Shown: positions 38,878 through 52,477, counted from the first letter of the stretch. The stretch: DNA of 64,000 nucleotides from Leptothrix sp. (in: b-proteobacteria) (GCA_013822265.1 PNKD01000003.1:1-64000), one strand, 5' to 3'. The notes: generated from the letters alone by a model not told the origin. Program-made: numbers and translations.

Positions 38878-39323
38878 ACGCCCGGCCTCAAGATGAGCCG
38901 GTCCCAGTCGGTCGTGGCGCCGAACACATTGCTGCCGTAGACGTAGCCGATCAGCCGGCCCAGCGCAGCCACCTTGGCGGCGCCGGCGCCGAAGTACTCG
39001 GACGCGACCATGAGGCCGCAGCTCGACGACGTGCCGATGGTCTCGAAGACGTCGACGCCATAGGCCTCGAAGGCGGCGTTCAGCGTGCCGCCAAACGCGC
39101 TGAAACCCGATAACGTGCCCGCGAACCCGCCCGCCGGGCCCCCGGTGCAGCGCGTGTTGGGCGTGACCACGCTCACGGTGTTGAAGTTGCCGTGGGCAGC
39201 GCCGTTGCAGGTCAGGGTGCCGGCCTGGGTGCCCTGCCCGGTGGCCCGTTGGGTGGCCACCGGGCAGGGCACGCAACGCAGGCCTGTACGGCATGGAGAA
39301 GTCCTGTTCCGCAGGCCGGACAT
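38878..39323 (-). other. Possible remnant of a secreted/surface protein gene (unidentified)
   Basis: Part of ORF 38469..39323; reading NTVSVVTPNTRCTGGPAGGFAGTLSGFSAFGGTLNAAFEAYGVDVFETIGTSSSCG...YVYGSNVFGATTDWDRLILRPG has protein-like composition, unlike the downstream part antisense to dsbB. Confidence 0.3.
39229..39272. repeat. Perfect 18-bp inverted repeat with 8-nt loop
   Basis: GTGCCCTGCCCGGTGGCC - CGTTGGGT - GGCCACCGGGCAGGGCAC. Confidence 0.85.
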
Positions 39324-39491
39324 CCCCAGCCGATCGCAGAACCTTACCGGCCGACCCCTTAGAACATCATGCTCGATCCGGTGTAACCCCCGTGCCGGCG
39401 TTCGCCGATGTGACTAAAGCACGCGCGCGCTCAAGCGCGGCGCGGCGCGGCGTGGCCGCGCCAAGGCCGGGCTGCAGCAACTGCCCCGAGT

Positions 39492-39499
39492 GCCGATAT
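39492..39499 (+). promoter_or_regulatory. Candidate flagellar sigma-28-type -10 element upstream of the MCP gene
   Basis: GCCGATAT 50 bp upstream of the ATG; no convincing -35 box at the expected spacing. Confidence 0.3.
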
Positions 39500-39549
39500 T
39501 GGCTGACCCCCCGACAAGTCCGGGCTGTCGACAGCACCGAGGAATCTCC

Positions 39550-41937
39550 ATGACCGACCTGACGCGCACCTTCCTGCGCCCCGCCACGCTGCTGATGGGG
39601 CGCTTGCGTCTGCCCGGAAAGATCGGCTTGCTGGGATTGATGCTCGTCGTGCCCATGGTCCTGTTGCTGCTGTCGCAGTTGCAGGACGGGTTGGACGACC
39701 TCGCCTATGCCCGCTCGGAACAGGACGGCGCGCGGTTGGCTCGCGGCCTGCTCGCCAACACCAGCCTGGTGCAAGCCCACCGCGGGCTCACCAACCGCGT
39801 GCTCAATGGCGACAGCGCTGCAGCGGCGCCGCGAGACATCGTGCGCCAGGAGATGCTGGCGGCGCTGGACAAACTGGACGGCGACATCAAGGGCCTGCAG
39901 AGCTTCAAGCTCGACGACGATTGGCCGGCGATCCGCGAGCGCGTGCGCGCGCTGGCCCGCGGCCAGCACGATGCGCACCGCGGCAAGGCCTTCGACCAGC
40001 ACACGCAGCAGGTGGCGACGTTGCGCGCCCTGCTGCTGCTGGGTGCCGAACGCTCCGGCCTGCTGCTCGACCCGGAGGGCAAGACCTTCTTCCTGATGGA
40101 CACGGCCGTCGAGCGCGTGCTGCCGTGGACGGAGACGCTGGGCCTGCTGCGCGGCCAGGGCGCAGGCCTGCTGGCACGCGGCGATGCCAGCGCCACCGAG
40201 CGCGCCCAGGTGCTGGGCCGCGTCGACCAGGTGCGCCAGGAGCTGGTGAACACCCAGCTGCGCATGCATGCCCTGGTGCGCGCCGGCGAGGCCCTGCCCC
40301 CCACCCACGCCGACGCCGTGGCGCGCACGCTGGCCTTCGTCGATCACGCGCAGGCGACGTTCAGCGCCGGCGCGCTGGAGGGCGACCCGGCGGCCTACTT
40401 CGCACTCGGCAGCAAGGCCATCGCTTCCGTCGATCAGTTCGGCCAGTCCGTGACCGACCGGCTGGTCGCTGCGCTCGACGAGCGGCTGGCCCACCTCAGG
40501 AAGCGGCTGCTGCTGGCAGCGACGGCCACGCTGCTCGGCGTGCTGCTGCTGGCCTACTTTTCGCTGGCCTTCTATCGGTGCTTCATAGGCGCCATCCGGC
40601 GGCTCGGCGACGGCCTGGCCGAAGTCGCGGGCGGCAACCTGGCCCACCAGTTCGACATCGCCGGCCGTGACGAGCTGGCCGACATCGGCCGTGTCGTCGA
40701 GGGCATGTCCAACAACCTGTCGACGATGGTGGCCGAGATCCGCAGCAGTGCGGTGCGCGTTTCGGGCACCGGGCAACGGCTGGCTGCGGGCGGCTCGGCC
40801 CTGGCCCAGCGCACCGAGGAGCAGGCGGCCAGCCTGCGCCAGTTCGTCGCCACCGTGCAGCAGACCAGCGCCACCGTCGCCACCAACGCCGCCGAGGTGC
40901 AGGCGCTGGACAGGCTCACGGCCGCGCTGCATGGCCAGGCCGAGCAGGGCAACGGCGCGATGGCGCAGACCGTGGACTCGCTGGGTGAACTGGAGGCCAG
41001 CTCGCGGCGCGTCAGCGAGATCATCGGCGTCATCGACGGCATCGCCTTCCAGACCAACATCCTGGCACTGAACGCGGCGGTCGAGGCCGCACGCGCCGGC
41101 GAGTCGGGGCGCGGCTTTGCCGTCGTCGCCAGCGAGGTACGGCTGCTGGCCAAGCGCAGCAGCGAGTCGGCGGCCGAGATCCGCCAGCTCATCACACGCT
41201 CGCGCGAGCAAGTCGAGGGCACGGTGACGCGGGTGCAGGCCACAGGCACGGCGCTGCGTGCCGTGGTCGACGGCGTGCGCCAGGTGTCGGGGCGCCTGCG
41301 CGAGATCGCCGGCAGCAGCCAGCAGCAGAGCCAGGGCCTGGAGGAAATGGCGGCGGCGGTGGGCAACCTGAACGAGATCACGCGCCAGAACGCGGTCCTG
41401 GTGGACGAGTCGCAAGAGTCATCGCGCGCCCTCGTCGAGCGCGCTTCGGCGTTGGGCACGGCGGTGTCCACGGTGCGGCTGCGCCAGGGCAGCGCCGACG
41501 AAGCGACAGCGCTGGTCCGGCGCGCGGTGGCGCTGGTGGCGCAGCAGGGCCAGCAGCCCGCGTCGGTCACGCTGCACAGCAGCGTCGAAGGATTCGTCGA
41601 CCGCGACCTCTACATCTTTTTCATCGATCGCCAGGGCCACTACCGCCTGCACGGCGCCAAGCCCGAGATGGAGGGCCACCGTGTGCACGAGGTGCCCGGC
41701 ATCGACGGCGACCGTTTCGTCAGCGACGCCTGGGCGGCGGCCGAGGCCGGCGGTGGCTGGGTCGAGTACCAGATCGTGCACCCCAAGACCGGGCTGGTGA
41801 TGCCCAAGGCGTCGTGGGTACAGGCGCTGAACCGCGACCTGATCGTCGGCTGCGGCATCTACCGCCAGGCCCCGGCCGCGCGCATCGAATCGCCAGCCTC
41901 GCAAGCCCGGCCACAGCCGCACCTGCAGGCGGCCTGA
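39550..41937 (+). CDS. Methyl-accepting chemotaxis protein with C-terminal Cache-like domain
   Basis: Two TM, HAMP, signalling hairpin [42 protein letters not shown]-terminal [43 protein letters not shown]. Confidence 0.92.
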   Translation: MTDLTRTFLRPATLLMGRLRLPGKIGLLGLMLVVPMVLLLLSQLQDGLDDLAYARSEQDGARLARGLLANTSLVQAHRGLTNRVLNGDSAAAAPRDIVRQEMLAALDKLDGDIKGLQSFKLDDDWPAIRERVRALARGQHDAHRGKAFDQHTQQVATLRALLLLGAERSGLLLDPEGKTFFLMDTAVERVLPWTETLGLLRGQGAGLLARGDASATERAQVLGRVDQVRQELVNTQLRMHALVRAGEALPPTHADAVARTLAFVDHAQATFSAGALEGDPAAYFALGSKAIASVDQFGQSVTDRLVAALDERLAHLRKRLLLAATATLLGVLLLAYFSLAFYRCFIGAIRRLGDGLAEVAGGNLAHQFDIAGRDELADIGRVVEGMSNNLSTMVAEIRSSAVRVSGTGQRLAAGGSALAQRTEEQAASLRQFVATVQQTSATVATNAAEVQALDRLTAALHGQAEQGNGAMAQTVDSLGELEASSRRVSEIIGVIDGIAFQTNILALNAAVEAARAGESGRGFAVVASEVRLLAKRSSESAAEIRQLITRSREQVEGTVTRVQATGTALRAVVDGVRQVSGRLREIAGSSQQQSQGLEEMAAAVGNLNEITRQNAVLVDESQESSRALVERASALGTAVSTVRLRQGSADEATALVRRAVALVAQQGQQPASVTLHSSVEGFVDRDLYIFFIDRQGHYRLHGAKPEMEGHRVHEVPGIDGDRFVSDAWAAAEAGGGWVEYQIVHPKTGLVMPKASWVQALNRDLIVGCGIYRQAPAARIESPASQARPQPHLQAA

Positions 41938-41979
41938 ATTCGAGACGGCGGCGAGAGGTGGCGCCCGGCCGGGCGCCGC

Positions 41980-44310
<2,331 letters not shown>

Positions 44311-44475
44311 CAGGGGGCGGGCAGACGGAAGAGCGGCGCGGGCGCGGCGGGGGCCCAGGTGGGCCAGCCCATGATTTTCCATCACGCGCGGGGCGCGCCC
44401 CCGGGGGCCCTGCGCGAGCCCGACTCGGTGGCGCGCAGCGGCGCGGCCGGCAGGACGCCTGTCAGCGCCGCGCCG

Positions 44476-45006
44476 TCAAGGCTTCTCGGCCACTTCCTTG
44501 AGCCCGGCCAGGCCGGCGTCGAAGTCCTTGCCGACCAGGCTGTCGGCGTTGAGCGCGAACCAGCGGTACAGCGGGTTCGATCCCATGTCGCCGTCCATGG
44601 TCCAGGTGACCTTGGTGGCATGGCCTTCGGCCGCCAGCGTGAGGTCGCCCTTCGAGGTGGTGCCGAAGTCGGGGAAGTAGAGGTCGTAGGCCAGGCGCCG
44701 ATTCGGCTCGGCGGCCGTGAAGCTCATGCGGCCATCACCCTGGGTCTTGCTCTTCCAGGACCAGCCGGCGCCGGCGCCGGCGGGCGCGCCGAAGTACTCG
44801 ACCTGCATCGCCGGGTCGCGCCGGTTCCACACCGACCACTGCTTCCAGCCCCGCGGGTCGGCGACCAGCGGGTAGACCTTGTCGGCCGGCGCGTTGATGG
44901 TGACCGAGCGCACGACGGTGAACTTGGGCGACAGCGCGTAGCCGCCGCCCACCAGCACGGCGGCCAGCGTGGCCAGCACGACGAAGATCCACTTGACGAT
45001 GCGCAT
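44476..45006 (-). CDS. SRPBCC family protein with N-terminal TM/signal segment
   Basis: MRIVKWIFVVLATLAAVLVGGGYALSPKFTVVRSVTINAPADKVYPLVADPRGWKQWSVW. Confidence 0.8.
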   Translation of the reverse strand: MRIVKWIFVVLATLAAVLVGGGYALSPKFTVVRSVTINAPADKVYPLVADPRGWKQWSVWNRRDPAMQVEYFGAPAGAGAGWSWKSKTQGDGRMSFTAAEPNRRLAYDLYFPDFGTTSKGDLTLAAEGHATKVTWTMDGDMGSNPLYRWFALNADSLVGKDFDAGLAGLKEVAEKP

Positions 45007-45103
45007 TCGGGTCTCCTGCGGCCTGCGGGGGAAGCCCGGCAGTCTGCCCGCCGCGCGCCCGCGTGGCAAGGCGGGCGCACCCGCAGCGCGCGCCGGCGCG
45101 CGC

Positions 45104-47122
45104 TCAGCGCCGCCCGGTGATCTCGGCGAAGAAGGCGTCGGTGCTGGGCTTGCGGCCCAGGAACCGCTCGACCATGGCCTGCGGCTCGACTTCGCCGCCG
45201 CGCGCCAGGATGAGCTCGCGGTAGCGCTTGCCGGTGGCCGGGTCCATCAGCTTGCCCTTGAAGGCCGAAAGCATGTCCAGCGCCATCACCTCCGACCACA
45301 TGTAGCCGTAGTAGCCCGCCGCGTAGCCGCCCATCAGGTGGCCGAAGTTGGCCGGCAGCATGGTGCCTTCGACATAACCCAGCGCCATCGAGCGCTCCAG
45401 CGCCATCCAGGCCGGCAGCGCCTGGCCCGGCGCGCCGCTGTGCAGCCGCATGTCGTAGGTGGCGTATTGCCACTGGCGCGCATAGCGGATGCCGCGGCCG
45501 AACTTGCGCGCGTCGTCGAGCCGCTTCAGCTCGTCGGGCGACAGGCGCGGGCAGTCGCTGCAGACCTCGGCCAGCACGGCCAGCGTCTCGGGGCGGCGCG
45601 CCCACTCCTCGAACATCTGCGACGGCGCCTCGACGAAGTCGCGCTTCACCGCGGTGCCGGCCTGGTCGGCGTAGCGCGCGGTCGACAGCACGCCGTGCAG
45701 CACGTGGCCGAACTCGTGCAGCAGCGTCTCGAGTTCCTCGTGGTCGAGACCGGTGGGGTTGAAGTTGGTGACCAGCACCGAGGCCGGCTTCTGGCCGGCA
45801 AGGCGCGACGCCGGGACCACCGGGAAGGCCGCGGCATGGCTGTACTTGCCGTCGCGCGGCGTCAGGTCGAGGTAGATGCCGCCGATGAAGGCGCCGCGGC
45901 GGCCGCCGTGGGCGCGCTCGTAGACGTCGAAGTAGCGCACGTCGGCATGCCACAGCGGCACCGTGGCGGCGACGAACTCGACGCCGTACAGCCGCTCGGC
46001 CAGCTTGATCGCGAACTGCACGCTCTTGTCGGTCGGGAAGTAGGCGCGCAGCTTCTCCTGGTCGATGGCGTACTTCGAGCGCTTCAGCCGCTCCTGCAGG
46101 AACGAGACGTCCCAGCGCTCGACCGTCACCTTGTCCATCGGCTGGCCCAGCAGCGCGGCCTTCTCGGCGCGCAGTTCGGCCAGTTCGCGCGCCTCGCCCT
46201 GCACCACGGCCTCGTGCACGCGGGTCAGGAATTCGCCCACCGCCTTGGGCGTGCCGGCCATGCGCCGGCGCAGCGCCATGGTCGCGAAGTCGGGCTGGCC
46301 GTGCAGCTGCGCGAGCTCGCTGCGCAGCTTCAGCGCGCGGTCCAGGCGCTCGAGGTTGGCCTGGCCGGCGCGGTTCTGGAACGCCGTCCAGACCTTGCGG
46401 CGCGCACTTTCGACCGTGCCGTTGGACAGCAGCGGCTGCACCGTCGGGTAGTCCAACGAAAGCACCAGCCGCCCCTGCTCGTCGCGCTTGCGCGCCGCCA
46501 GCCAGGCCGCGGGCAGGCCGGCAGCCTCTTCGATGCCCAGCGTGACCTTCGTCTGGTCTTCGTTGACGGCCTTCTGGAAGGCCAGGCCCAGCACGCTCAG
46601 CTCGTCCTCGATGGCCTTGGCGCGGGCGCGCTTGTCGGGCGGCAGCGAGGCGCCGGTGTCCGCGAAACCGTCGAGCAGGTCCTGCCGGTAGCGGCGGTCG
46701 ACGGCGTTGCCGGGCCGCAGCGCCTGCACGCGCTTGAACAGCCGCTCGCTCTGGAACAGCTCGGTGCTCAGCGGCGCGAACTGGGCCACGCAGGCCTGCG
46801 CGGCGTCCCGCGTGGCCGCGTCGGTGGCGACGTTGGCCAGCAGGTACACAGGACGCAGGAAACCCCCGGTGCCCAGTTCCAGCGTGTTGAACTCGGCCAG
46901 CACGCCGCGGCTGCCGCGGGCCTGCTCCATGCCCCGGATGCTGGCGCGCGCGGCGGCCAGTGCGCCGTCGCAACGCGCCGCGATGGTGGCCGCGTCGAGC
47001 AGCGGGATCACCGAACGCGTCGGCGCCTGGGCCAGCGCGCCGGCCGCCGACAGCAGCAGGGCCGAGGTGGCCAGCAGCGAATGCGAGAGCTTTATCGGGA
47101 GCTTCAACGTGAGCTTCATCAT
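45104..47122 (-). CDS. M3 family metallopeptidase (oligopeptidase A/Dcp-like), exported
   Basis: LETLLHEFGHVLHGVLS (HExxH), signal peptide MMKLTLKLPIKLSHSLLATSALLLSAAGALA. Confidence 0.9.
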   Translation of the reverse strand: MMKLTLKLPIKLSHSLLATSALLLSAAGALAQAPTRSVIPLLDAATIAARCDGALAAARASIRGMEQARGSRGVLAEFNTLELGTGGFLRPVYLLANVATDAATRDAAQACVAQFAPLSTELFQSERLFKRVQALRPGNAVDRRYRQDLLDGFADTGASLPPDKRARAKAIEDELSVLGLAFQKAVNEDQTKVTLGIEEAAGLPAAWLAARKRDEQGRLVLSLDYPTVQPLLSNGTVESARRKVWTAFQNRAGQANLERLDRALKLRSELAQLHGQPDFATMALRRRMAGTPKAVGEFLTRVHEAVVQGEARELAELRAEKAALLGQPMDKVTVERWDVSFLQERLKRSKYAIDQEKLRAYFPTDKSVQFAIKLAERLYGVEFVAATVPLWHADVRYFDVYERAHGGRRGAFIGGIYLDLTPRDGKYSHAAAFPVVPASRLAGQKPASVLVTNFNPTGLDHEELETLLHEFGHVLHGVLSTARYADQAGTAVKRDFVEAPSQMFEEWARRPETLAVLAEVCSDCPRLSPDELKRLDDARKFGRGIRYARQWQYATYDMRLHSGAPGQALPAWMALERSMALGYVEGTMLPANFGHLMGGYAAGYYGYMWSEVMALDMLSAFKGKLMDPATGKRYRELILARGGEVEPQAMVERFLGRKPSTDAFFAEITGRR

Positions 47123-47228
47123 GAGGGGGCCGGTCGGTCGAAAAGCCGGCAGTCTAGACCCCGCCCGGCCGGCCATGCCAGCGTGCGACGGCCTGCCGCC
47201 GGCGGCGACCAACGGCGGCCGGCGCGCC

Positions 47229-47849
47229 TCAGGCACCCGCGGGCGAGGCTTCCAGCCCCAGCGCCACGCGCGCCTGGTATTCGCGGTCGAGCAGGCTCAT
47301 CACGACCAGGCTGTCGTAGCCGTCGCCGTCTTCGCCGAACAGGCGCACGCTCTCGCGCAATCGCCCTTCCTCGACGAAACCCTCGCTGGCATAGAGCGCC
47401 AGCGCGCGTGTGTTGAGCAGGGTCACGTCGAACCAGAAACGGTGCGCGTGCAGGTCGCGGAACGCCAGGCGCTTGAGCAGCCGCACGCAGGCACGGCCCA
47501 GGCCGCGGCCCTTGGTCTGCAGCACCAGGCGCTTGAGCTCGACGCTCTTGTGCGGGCTGCGGCAGCCCTGCAGGATCACGAACCCCTCGGCGCGCCCGTG
47601 CACGTCGTTGCCGCCGGCCTCGATGATGAAGTGGCGCAAGTCGGGGAAACGCAGCGCGCCTTCGTGCTGCACGCGCTCCCAGGGCGAGATGAAGGGGCGG
47701 TTGGCGGCGTCGGTCTCCACCGTCTGCACGTAGTCCAGGTCGGACAACAGGGTCGGACGCAGGTGCACCAGCGGCAGCGCCGGGCGCTCTGCAGCAAGCG
47801 TCGGCGCCGGGCCCGCCGGCGTTGGCGGCGGTGGGCCGCGCTCAGACAT
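47229..47849 (-). CDS. GNAT family N-acetyltransferase
   Basis: LKRLVLQTKGRGLGRACVRLLKRLAF...RALALYASEGFVEEGRLRE; start overlaps parE end by 8 bp. Confidence 0.85.
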   Translation of the reverse strand: MSERGPPPPTPAGPAPTLAAERPALPLVHLRPTLLSDLDYVQTVETDAANRPFISPWERVQHEGALRFPDLRHFIIEAGGNDVHGRAEGFVILQGCRSPHKSVELKRLVLQTKGRGLGRACVRLLKRLAFRDLHAHRFWFDVTLLNTRALALYASEGFVEEGRLRESVRLFGEDGDGYDSLVVMSLLDREYQARVALGLEASPAGA

Positions 47850-49818
47850 CCACTTCCACCTCGTCGCCGCGCAACTCCATCAGGTCGCGCCGGGCCTGCG
47901 CCTCGCCCTTGCCCATCAGCTTGGCCAGCAGCGCGCCGGTGGCGTCGAAACCTTGCTGCTGCCAGCTCACGGGCAGCAGGCGCCGCGTCTCGGGGTTGAG
48001 CGTGGTTTCCCACAGCTGCTCGGCGTTCATCTCGCCCAGGCCCTTGAAGCGGCTGATGCTCCAGCTGCCCTCCTTCGCGCCTTCCTTGCGCAGCTTGTCG
48101 AGCGCGGCCTCGAGCTCGCCCTCGTCCAGCGCGTAGAGCTTGGCCGCCGGCCGCTTGCCACGCGCTGGCGCGTCGATGCGGTACAGGGGCGGCCGCGCGA
48201 TGTGCACATGGCCGCGCTCCACCAGCTTCGGGAAGTGGCGGAAGAACAGCGTCAGCAGCAGCACCTGGATGTGCGAGCCGTCGACATCGGCGTCGCTCAG
48301 GATGCACACCTTGCCGTAGCGCAGGCCGCCGAGGTCTGGCGCGTCGTTCGGGCCGTGCGGGTCGACACCCACGGCCACGGCGATGTCGTGGATCTCGGTG
48401 TTGCCGAACAGGCGGTCGCGGTCGACCTCCCAGGTGTTGAGCACCTTGCCGCGCAGGGGCAGCACGGCCTGCGTCTCCTTGTTGCGGCCCATCTTGGCGC
48501 TGCCACCGGCGCTGTCGCCCTCGACCAGGAAGACCTCGTTGAACAGCAGGTCGCGGCTCTCGCAGTCGGTCAGCTTGCCCGGCAGCACGGCCACGCCGCT
48601 GCCCTTGCGCTTTTCGACCTTCTGGCTCGCGCGCTGGCGCGTCTGTGCCTGGCGGATCACGAGCTCGGCGAGCTTTTTGCCGAGGTCGACGTGCTGGTTC
48701 AGCCACAGCTCGAGCGCCGGCTTGACGTAGGCCGACACCAGGCGCAGCGCGTCGCGGCTGTTCAGCCGCTCCTTGATCTGGCCCTGGAACTGCGGGTCCA
48801 GCACCTTGGCGCTGAGCACGAAGCTGGCGCGCGAGAACACGTCGTCGGGCATCAGCTTCACGCCCTTGGGCAGCAGCGAGTGCAGGTCGATGAAACCCTT
48901 GATGGCGCCGAAGAGGCCGTCCTTCAGGCCGCTCTCGTGCGTGCCGCCGGCCACCGTGGGGATGAGGTTGACGTAGCTCTCGCGCAGCAGCGCGCCGTCA
49001 TCGGTGAAGGCCACGCACCAGGCGGCGCCCTCGCCCTCGGCGAAGTTCTCGCTCTCGTTCGCGGTGGCGTACTGCGAACCCTCGAACAGCGGGATCAGCG
49101 GGTCGCTGGCCAGGCCTTGCATCAGGTAGTCGCGCAGGCCGGCGGCGTACTTCCATTCCTGCACCTCACCCGACTTCTCGTGGGTCAGCGTCACCGTCAC
49201 GCCGGGCATCAGCACGGCCTTGCTGCGCAGCAGGTGCACGAGGTCGGCACGCGGCAGCTCGGCGCTTTCGAAGTACTTCGCGTCGGGCCAGGCACGCACG
49301 GTGGTGCCATGCTTGCGGTCGCCCGCTGCAGCCTTGCGCACGGCCAGCCGCTCGACCACATCGCCGCCGCCAAAGGCCAGCGTGGCGACCTGGCCCTCGC
49401 GCCACACCGTGACCTGCAGCCGCCGCGACAGCGCGTTGGTCACGCTCACGCCCACGCCGTGCAGGCCACCGCTGAAGCTGTAGGCGCCCCCGGCGCCCTT
49501 GTCGAACTTGCCGCCGGCGTGCAGCCGCGTGAAGACGATCTCGACCACCGGCACCTGCTCTTCGGGGTGCAGGCCGAAGGGGATGCCGCGGCCGTCGTCC
49601 TCGACGCTGATGCTGCCGTCGGCGTGCAAGATGACGCCTATGCGCTGGCAGACGCCCGCCAGGGCCTCGTCGGCGGCGTTGTCGATGACCTCCTGCACGA
49701 TGTGCATCGGGTTGTCGGTGCGGGTGTACATGCCCGGCCGCTGCTTGACGGGCTCGAGGCCCTTGAGCACGCGGATCGAGGCTTCGCCGTAGTTGCTGTT
49801 CTGCTTGATGGATGGCAT
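47842..49818 (-). CDS. parE: DNA topoisomerase IV subunit B
   Basis: VKQRPGMYTRTDNPMHIVQEVIDNAADEALAG, EGDSAGGSAKMGRNKETQAVLPLRGKVLNTWE, LSDADVDGSHIQVLLLTLFFR. Confidence 0.95.
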   Translation of the reverse strand: MPSIKQNSNYGEASIRVLKGLEPVKQRPGMYTRTDNPMHIVQEVIDNAADEALAGVCQRIGVILHADGSISVEDDGRGIPFGLHPEEQVPVVEIVFTRLHAGGKFDKGAGGAYSFSGGLHGVGVSVTNALSRRLQVTVWREGQVATLAFGGGDVVERLAVRKAAAGDRKHGTTVRAWPDAKYFESAELPRADLVHLLRSKAVLMPGVTVTLTHEKSGEVQEWKYAAGLRDYLMQGLASDPLIPLFEGSQYATANESENFAEGEGAAWCVAFTDDGALLRESYVNLIPTVAGGTHESGLKDGLFGAIKGFIDLHSLLPKGVKLMPDDVFSRASFVLSAKVLDPQFQGQIKERLNSRDALRLVSAYVKPALELWLNQHVDLGKKLAELVIRQAQTRQRASQKVEKRKGSGVAVLPGKLTDCESRDLLFNEVFLVEGDSAGGSAKMGRNKETQAVLPLRGKVLNTWEVDRDRLFGNTEIHDIAVAVGVDPHGPNDAPDLGGLRYGKVCILSDADVDGSHIQVLLLTLFFRHFPKLVERGHVHIARPPLYRIDAPARGKRPAAKLYALDEGELEAALDKLRKEGAKEGSWSISRFKGLGEMNAEQLWETTLNPETRRLLPVSWQQQGFDATGALLAKLMGKGEAQARRDLMELRGDEVEVDV

Positions 49819-49883
49819 GGGCCGGATTTTAGGAGCCGGCCCGGCAGGGCCCCCGCAGGTGGTCGCTGCGGGCGAGCCGGTGT

Positions 49884-51149
49884 TCAGGCGTAGCGCGCCA
49901 TCGCCAGCCCGCTCGCGTCGATGTCGGGCGCCTTGCCCGACACCATGTCGGCGATCACGCGGCCCGTGCCGGCCGCCATGGTCCAGCCCAGCGTGCCGTG
50001 GCCGGTGGCCAGCAGCAGGCCGCGCACCGGCGTCGGGCCGACGATGGGCGTGCCGTCGGGCGTCATCGGGCGCAGGCCGCACCAGAAGCTGGCCTGCGAC
50101 ACATCGCCGCCCTGCGGGAACAGGTCGCTGACGACATGGTTGAGCGTGGCGCGCCGCGCCTCGCGCAGGTTCAGGCTGTAGCCGGCCAGTTCGGCCGTGC
50201 CGCCGACGCGGATGTGGTCGCCCAGGCGCGTCACCGCCACCTTGTGCGTCTCGTCCATGATGGTGCTCTCGGGCGCGCAGCGCGCATCGGTGATGGGCAC
50301 CGTGATGCTGTAGCCCTTGACCGGGTAGACGGGGATGCGGATGCCCACCGGCGCCAGCAGCAGCGGGCTGTGGCTGCCCAGGGCCAGCACCACCTTGTCG
50401 GCCTTCAGCAGGCCGGCGTCGGTGTGCACGCCGGAGATGGCGCCGCCTTGACCCGTTCCTTCTACCTGCAGCGCCTGGATGCGCGTGTCCCAGCGGAACT
50501 TCACGCCCAGTACGGCGGCCAGCTCGGCCAGGCGGTTGGTGAATTTGAAGCAGTCGCCGGTTTCGTCGCCCGGCAGGCGCAGCGCGCCGACGAACTTGTG
50601 CCGCGTGAGCTGCAGCGCCGGCTCGACCGCGCAGAAGCCGGCGCGGTCCAGCACCTCGAAGGGCACGCCGTACTGCTTCAGCACCGCCACGTCGCCGGCG
50701 ATGCCGTCGAGCTGCTTCTGGGTGCGAAAGAGCTGCAGCGTGCCTTGCGTGCGCTCGTCGTAGCCTATGCCGGTCTCGGCGCGCAGCGCCTTCAGGCAGT
50801 CGCGGCTGTACTCGGCCAGCGGCACCATGCGGCTCTTGTTCAGCGCGTAAGCCTTGGCCGTGCAGTTGGCCAGCATCATCGCGCCCCAGCGCCACATCGC
50901 GGGGTCGAGCAGCGGCCAGATGACCAGCGGGCTGTGCTGCATCAGCATCCACTTGATGGCCTTGACCGGCACGCCCGGCCCGGCCCACGGCGAGCTGTAG
51001 CCCGGGCTGACCTCGCCGGCATTGGCGAAGCTGGTCTCCAGCGCCGGGCCGCCTTGCCTGTCGACGACCTCGACCTCATGCCCGGCCCTGGCCAGGTAGT
51101 ACGCCGTGGCCACGCCGATCACCCCACCGCCCAGCACCAGCACCTTCAT
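49884..51149 (-). CDS. dadA: D-amino acid dehydrogenase small subunit
   Basis: [44 protein letters not shown]-like [34 protein letters not shown]. Confidence 0.9.
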   Translation of the reverse strand: MKVLVLGGGVIGVATAYYLARAGHEVEVVDRQGGPALETSFANAGEVSPGYSSPWAGPGVPVKAIKWMLMQHSPLVIWPLLDPAMWRWGAMMLANCTAKAYALNKSRMVPLAEYSRDCLKALRAETGIGYDERTQGTLQLFRTQKQLDGIAGDVAVLKQYGVPFEVLDRAGFCAVEPALQLTRHKFVGALRLPGDETGDCFKFTNRLAELAAVLGVKFRWDTRIQALQVEGTGQGGAISGVHTDAGLLKADKVVLALGSHSPLLLAPVGIRIPVYPVKGYSITVPITDARCAPESTIMDETHKVAVTRLGDHIRVGGTAELAGYSLNLREARRATLNHVVSDLFPQGGDVSQASFWCGLRPMTPDGTPIVGPTPVRGLLLATGHGTLGWTMAAGTGRVIADMVSGKAPDIDASGLAMARYA

Positions 51150-51226
51150 GCGCACCCTTTCGAAGTGGCTGCACTCTACGGGGCAGCCCGCCGACGACAT
51201 GCGGCGTTTTCCGAGAGAATCTCCGC

Positions 51227-52459
51227 ATGAACGCCGCTTCCGCGCCGCCAAGGCCGACACAAAGTCTGTCGATGGTGCAGGTGCTGATGTGCGGCGCCGC
51301 CATCGTCACGCTCAGCATGGGTGCGCGCCACGGCTTCGGCCTGTGGCTGGCACCGATCACCGTGGAGCGCGGCTGGCCGCGCGAGACCTTCGCCTTCGCG
51401 CTGGCCATCCAGAACCTGGCCTGGGGCATCGCCGGGCCGTTTGCCGGCATGCTGGCCGACCGCTTCGGCGCCTTCAAGGTGCTGGCCGCCTCGGGCGTGC
51501 TCTATGCGCTGGGCATGTGGGTGATGGCCGTGGCCGCCACCGGCGCGATGTTCACGCTGGGCGCCGGCGTCTTCATCGGCATCGCGCTGGCCGGCTGCAC
51601 CTATGCCGTGATCTACGGCGTCATCAACCGCAACGTGGCGGCCGAGAAACGGTCTTGGGCGATGGGCGTGACGGCCGCGGCCGGCTCGTTCGGCCAGTTC
51701 CTGATGGTGCCGCTGTCCAGCGGGCTGATCGGCAGCTTCGGCTGGCAGCTGGCGCTGGTGATCCTGGGCGGCGCGGCGTTGCTGATCCTGCCGCTGGCCT
51801 TGGCGCTGAAAGAGGCGCCGCCGGCGGCGCAGGCCGCGGGCCCGCAGCAGAGCATCATGGAGGCCATAGCCGAGGCCTCGCGCCACCGGTCCTTCCAGTT
51901 GCTGATGGCCGGCTACTTCGTCTGCGGCTTCCAGGTCGTGTTCATCGGCGTGCATCTGCCCAGCTACCTCAAGGACCACGGCATGTCGCCGCAGGTGGCC
52001 ACCACCGCGCTGGCGCTGATCGGGCTGTTCAACGTCTTCGGCACCTACGCCGCGGGCAGCCTGGGCCAGCGTTTGCCCAAGCGCCACATCCTGGCGGGCA
52101 TCTACCTGCTGCGCGCGCTGGCGATCGCGGCTTTTCTCTGGCTGCCGCTGACGCCTTGGAGCGTCTACGTCTTCGCTGCCGTGATGGGCCTGCTGTGGTT
52201 GAGCACGGTGCCCCCCACCAACGCCATCGTGGCGCAGATCTTCGGCATCAAGCACTTCTCGATGCTGGGCGGCTTCGTCTTCTTCGCGCACCAGGTGGGC
52301 AGTTTCCTGGGCGTCTGGCTGGGCGGGCTGCTCTACGACGCCACCGGCAACTACGACCTGGTGTGGTGGATCGCCATCGCGCTGGGCGTGTTCGCCGCAC
52401 TCATCAACCTGCCCGTGCGCGAGGCCGCCATCGTGCGGCCGGCGCTGAAGCCGGCCTGA
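51227..52459 (+). CDS. MFS transporter (oxalate/formate-antiporter-like)
   Basis: 12-TM-like; [52 protein letters not shown]. Confidence 0.85.
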   Translation: MNAASAPPRPTQSLSMVQVLMCGAAIVTLSMGARHGFGLWLAPITVERGWPRETFAFALAIQNLAWGIAGPFAGMLADRFGAFKVLAASGVLYALGMWVMAVAATGAMFTLGAGVFIGIALAGCTYAVIYGVINRNVAAEKRSWAMGVTAAAGSFGQFLMVPLSSGLIGSFGWQLALVILGGAALLILPLALALKEAPPAAQAAGPQQSIMEAIAEASRHRSFQLLMAGYFVCGFQVVFIGVHLPSYLKDHGMSPQVATTALALIGLFNVFGTYAAGSLGQRLPKRHILAGIYLLRALAIAAFLWLPLTPWSVYVFAAVMGLLWLSTVPPTNAIVAQIFGIKHFSMLGGFVFFAHQVGSFLGVWLGGLLYDATGNYDLVWWIAIALGVFAALINLPVREAAIVRPALKPA

Positions 52460-52477
52460 TGCCGGGATGAACGGGCG

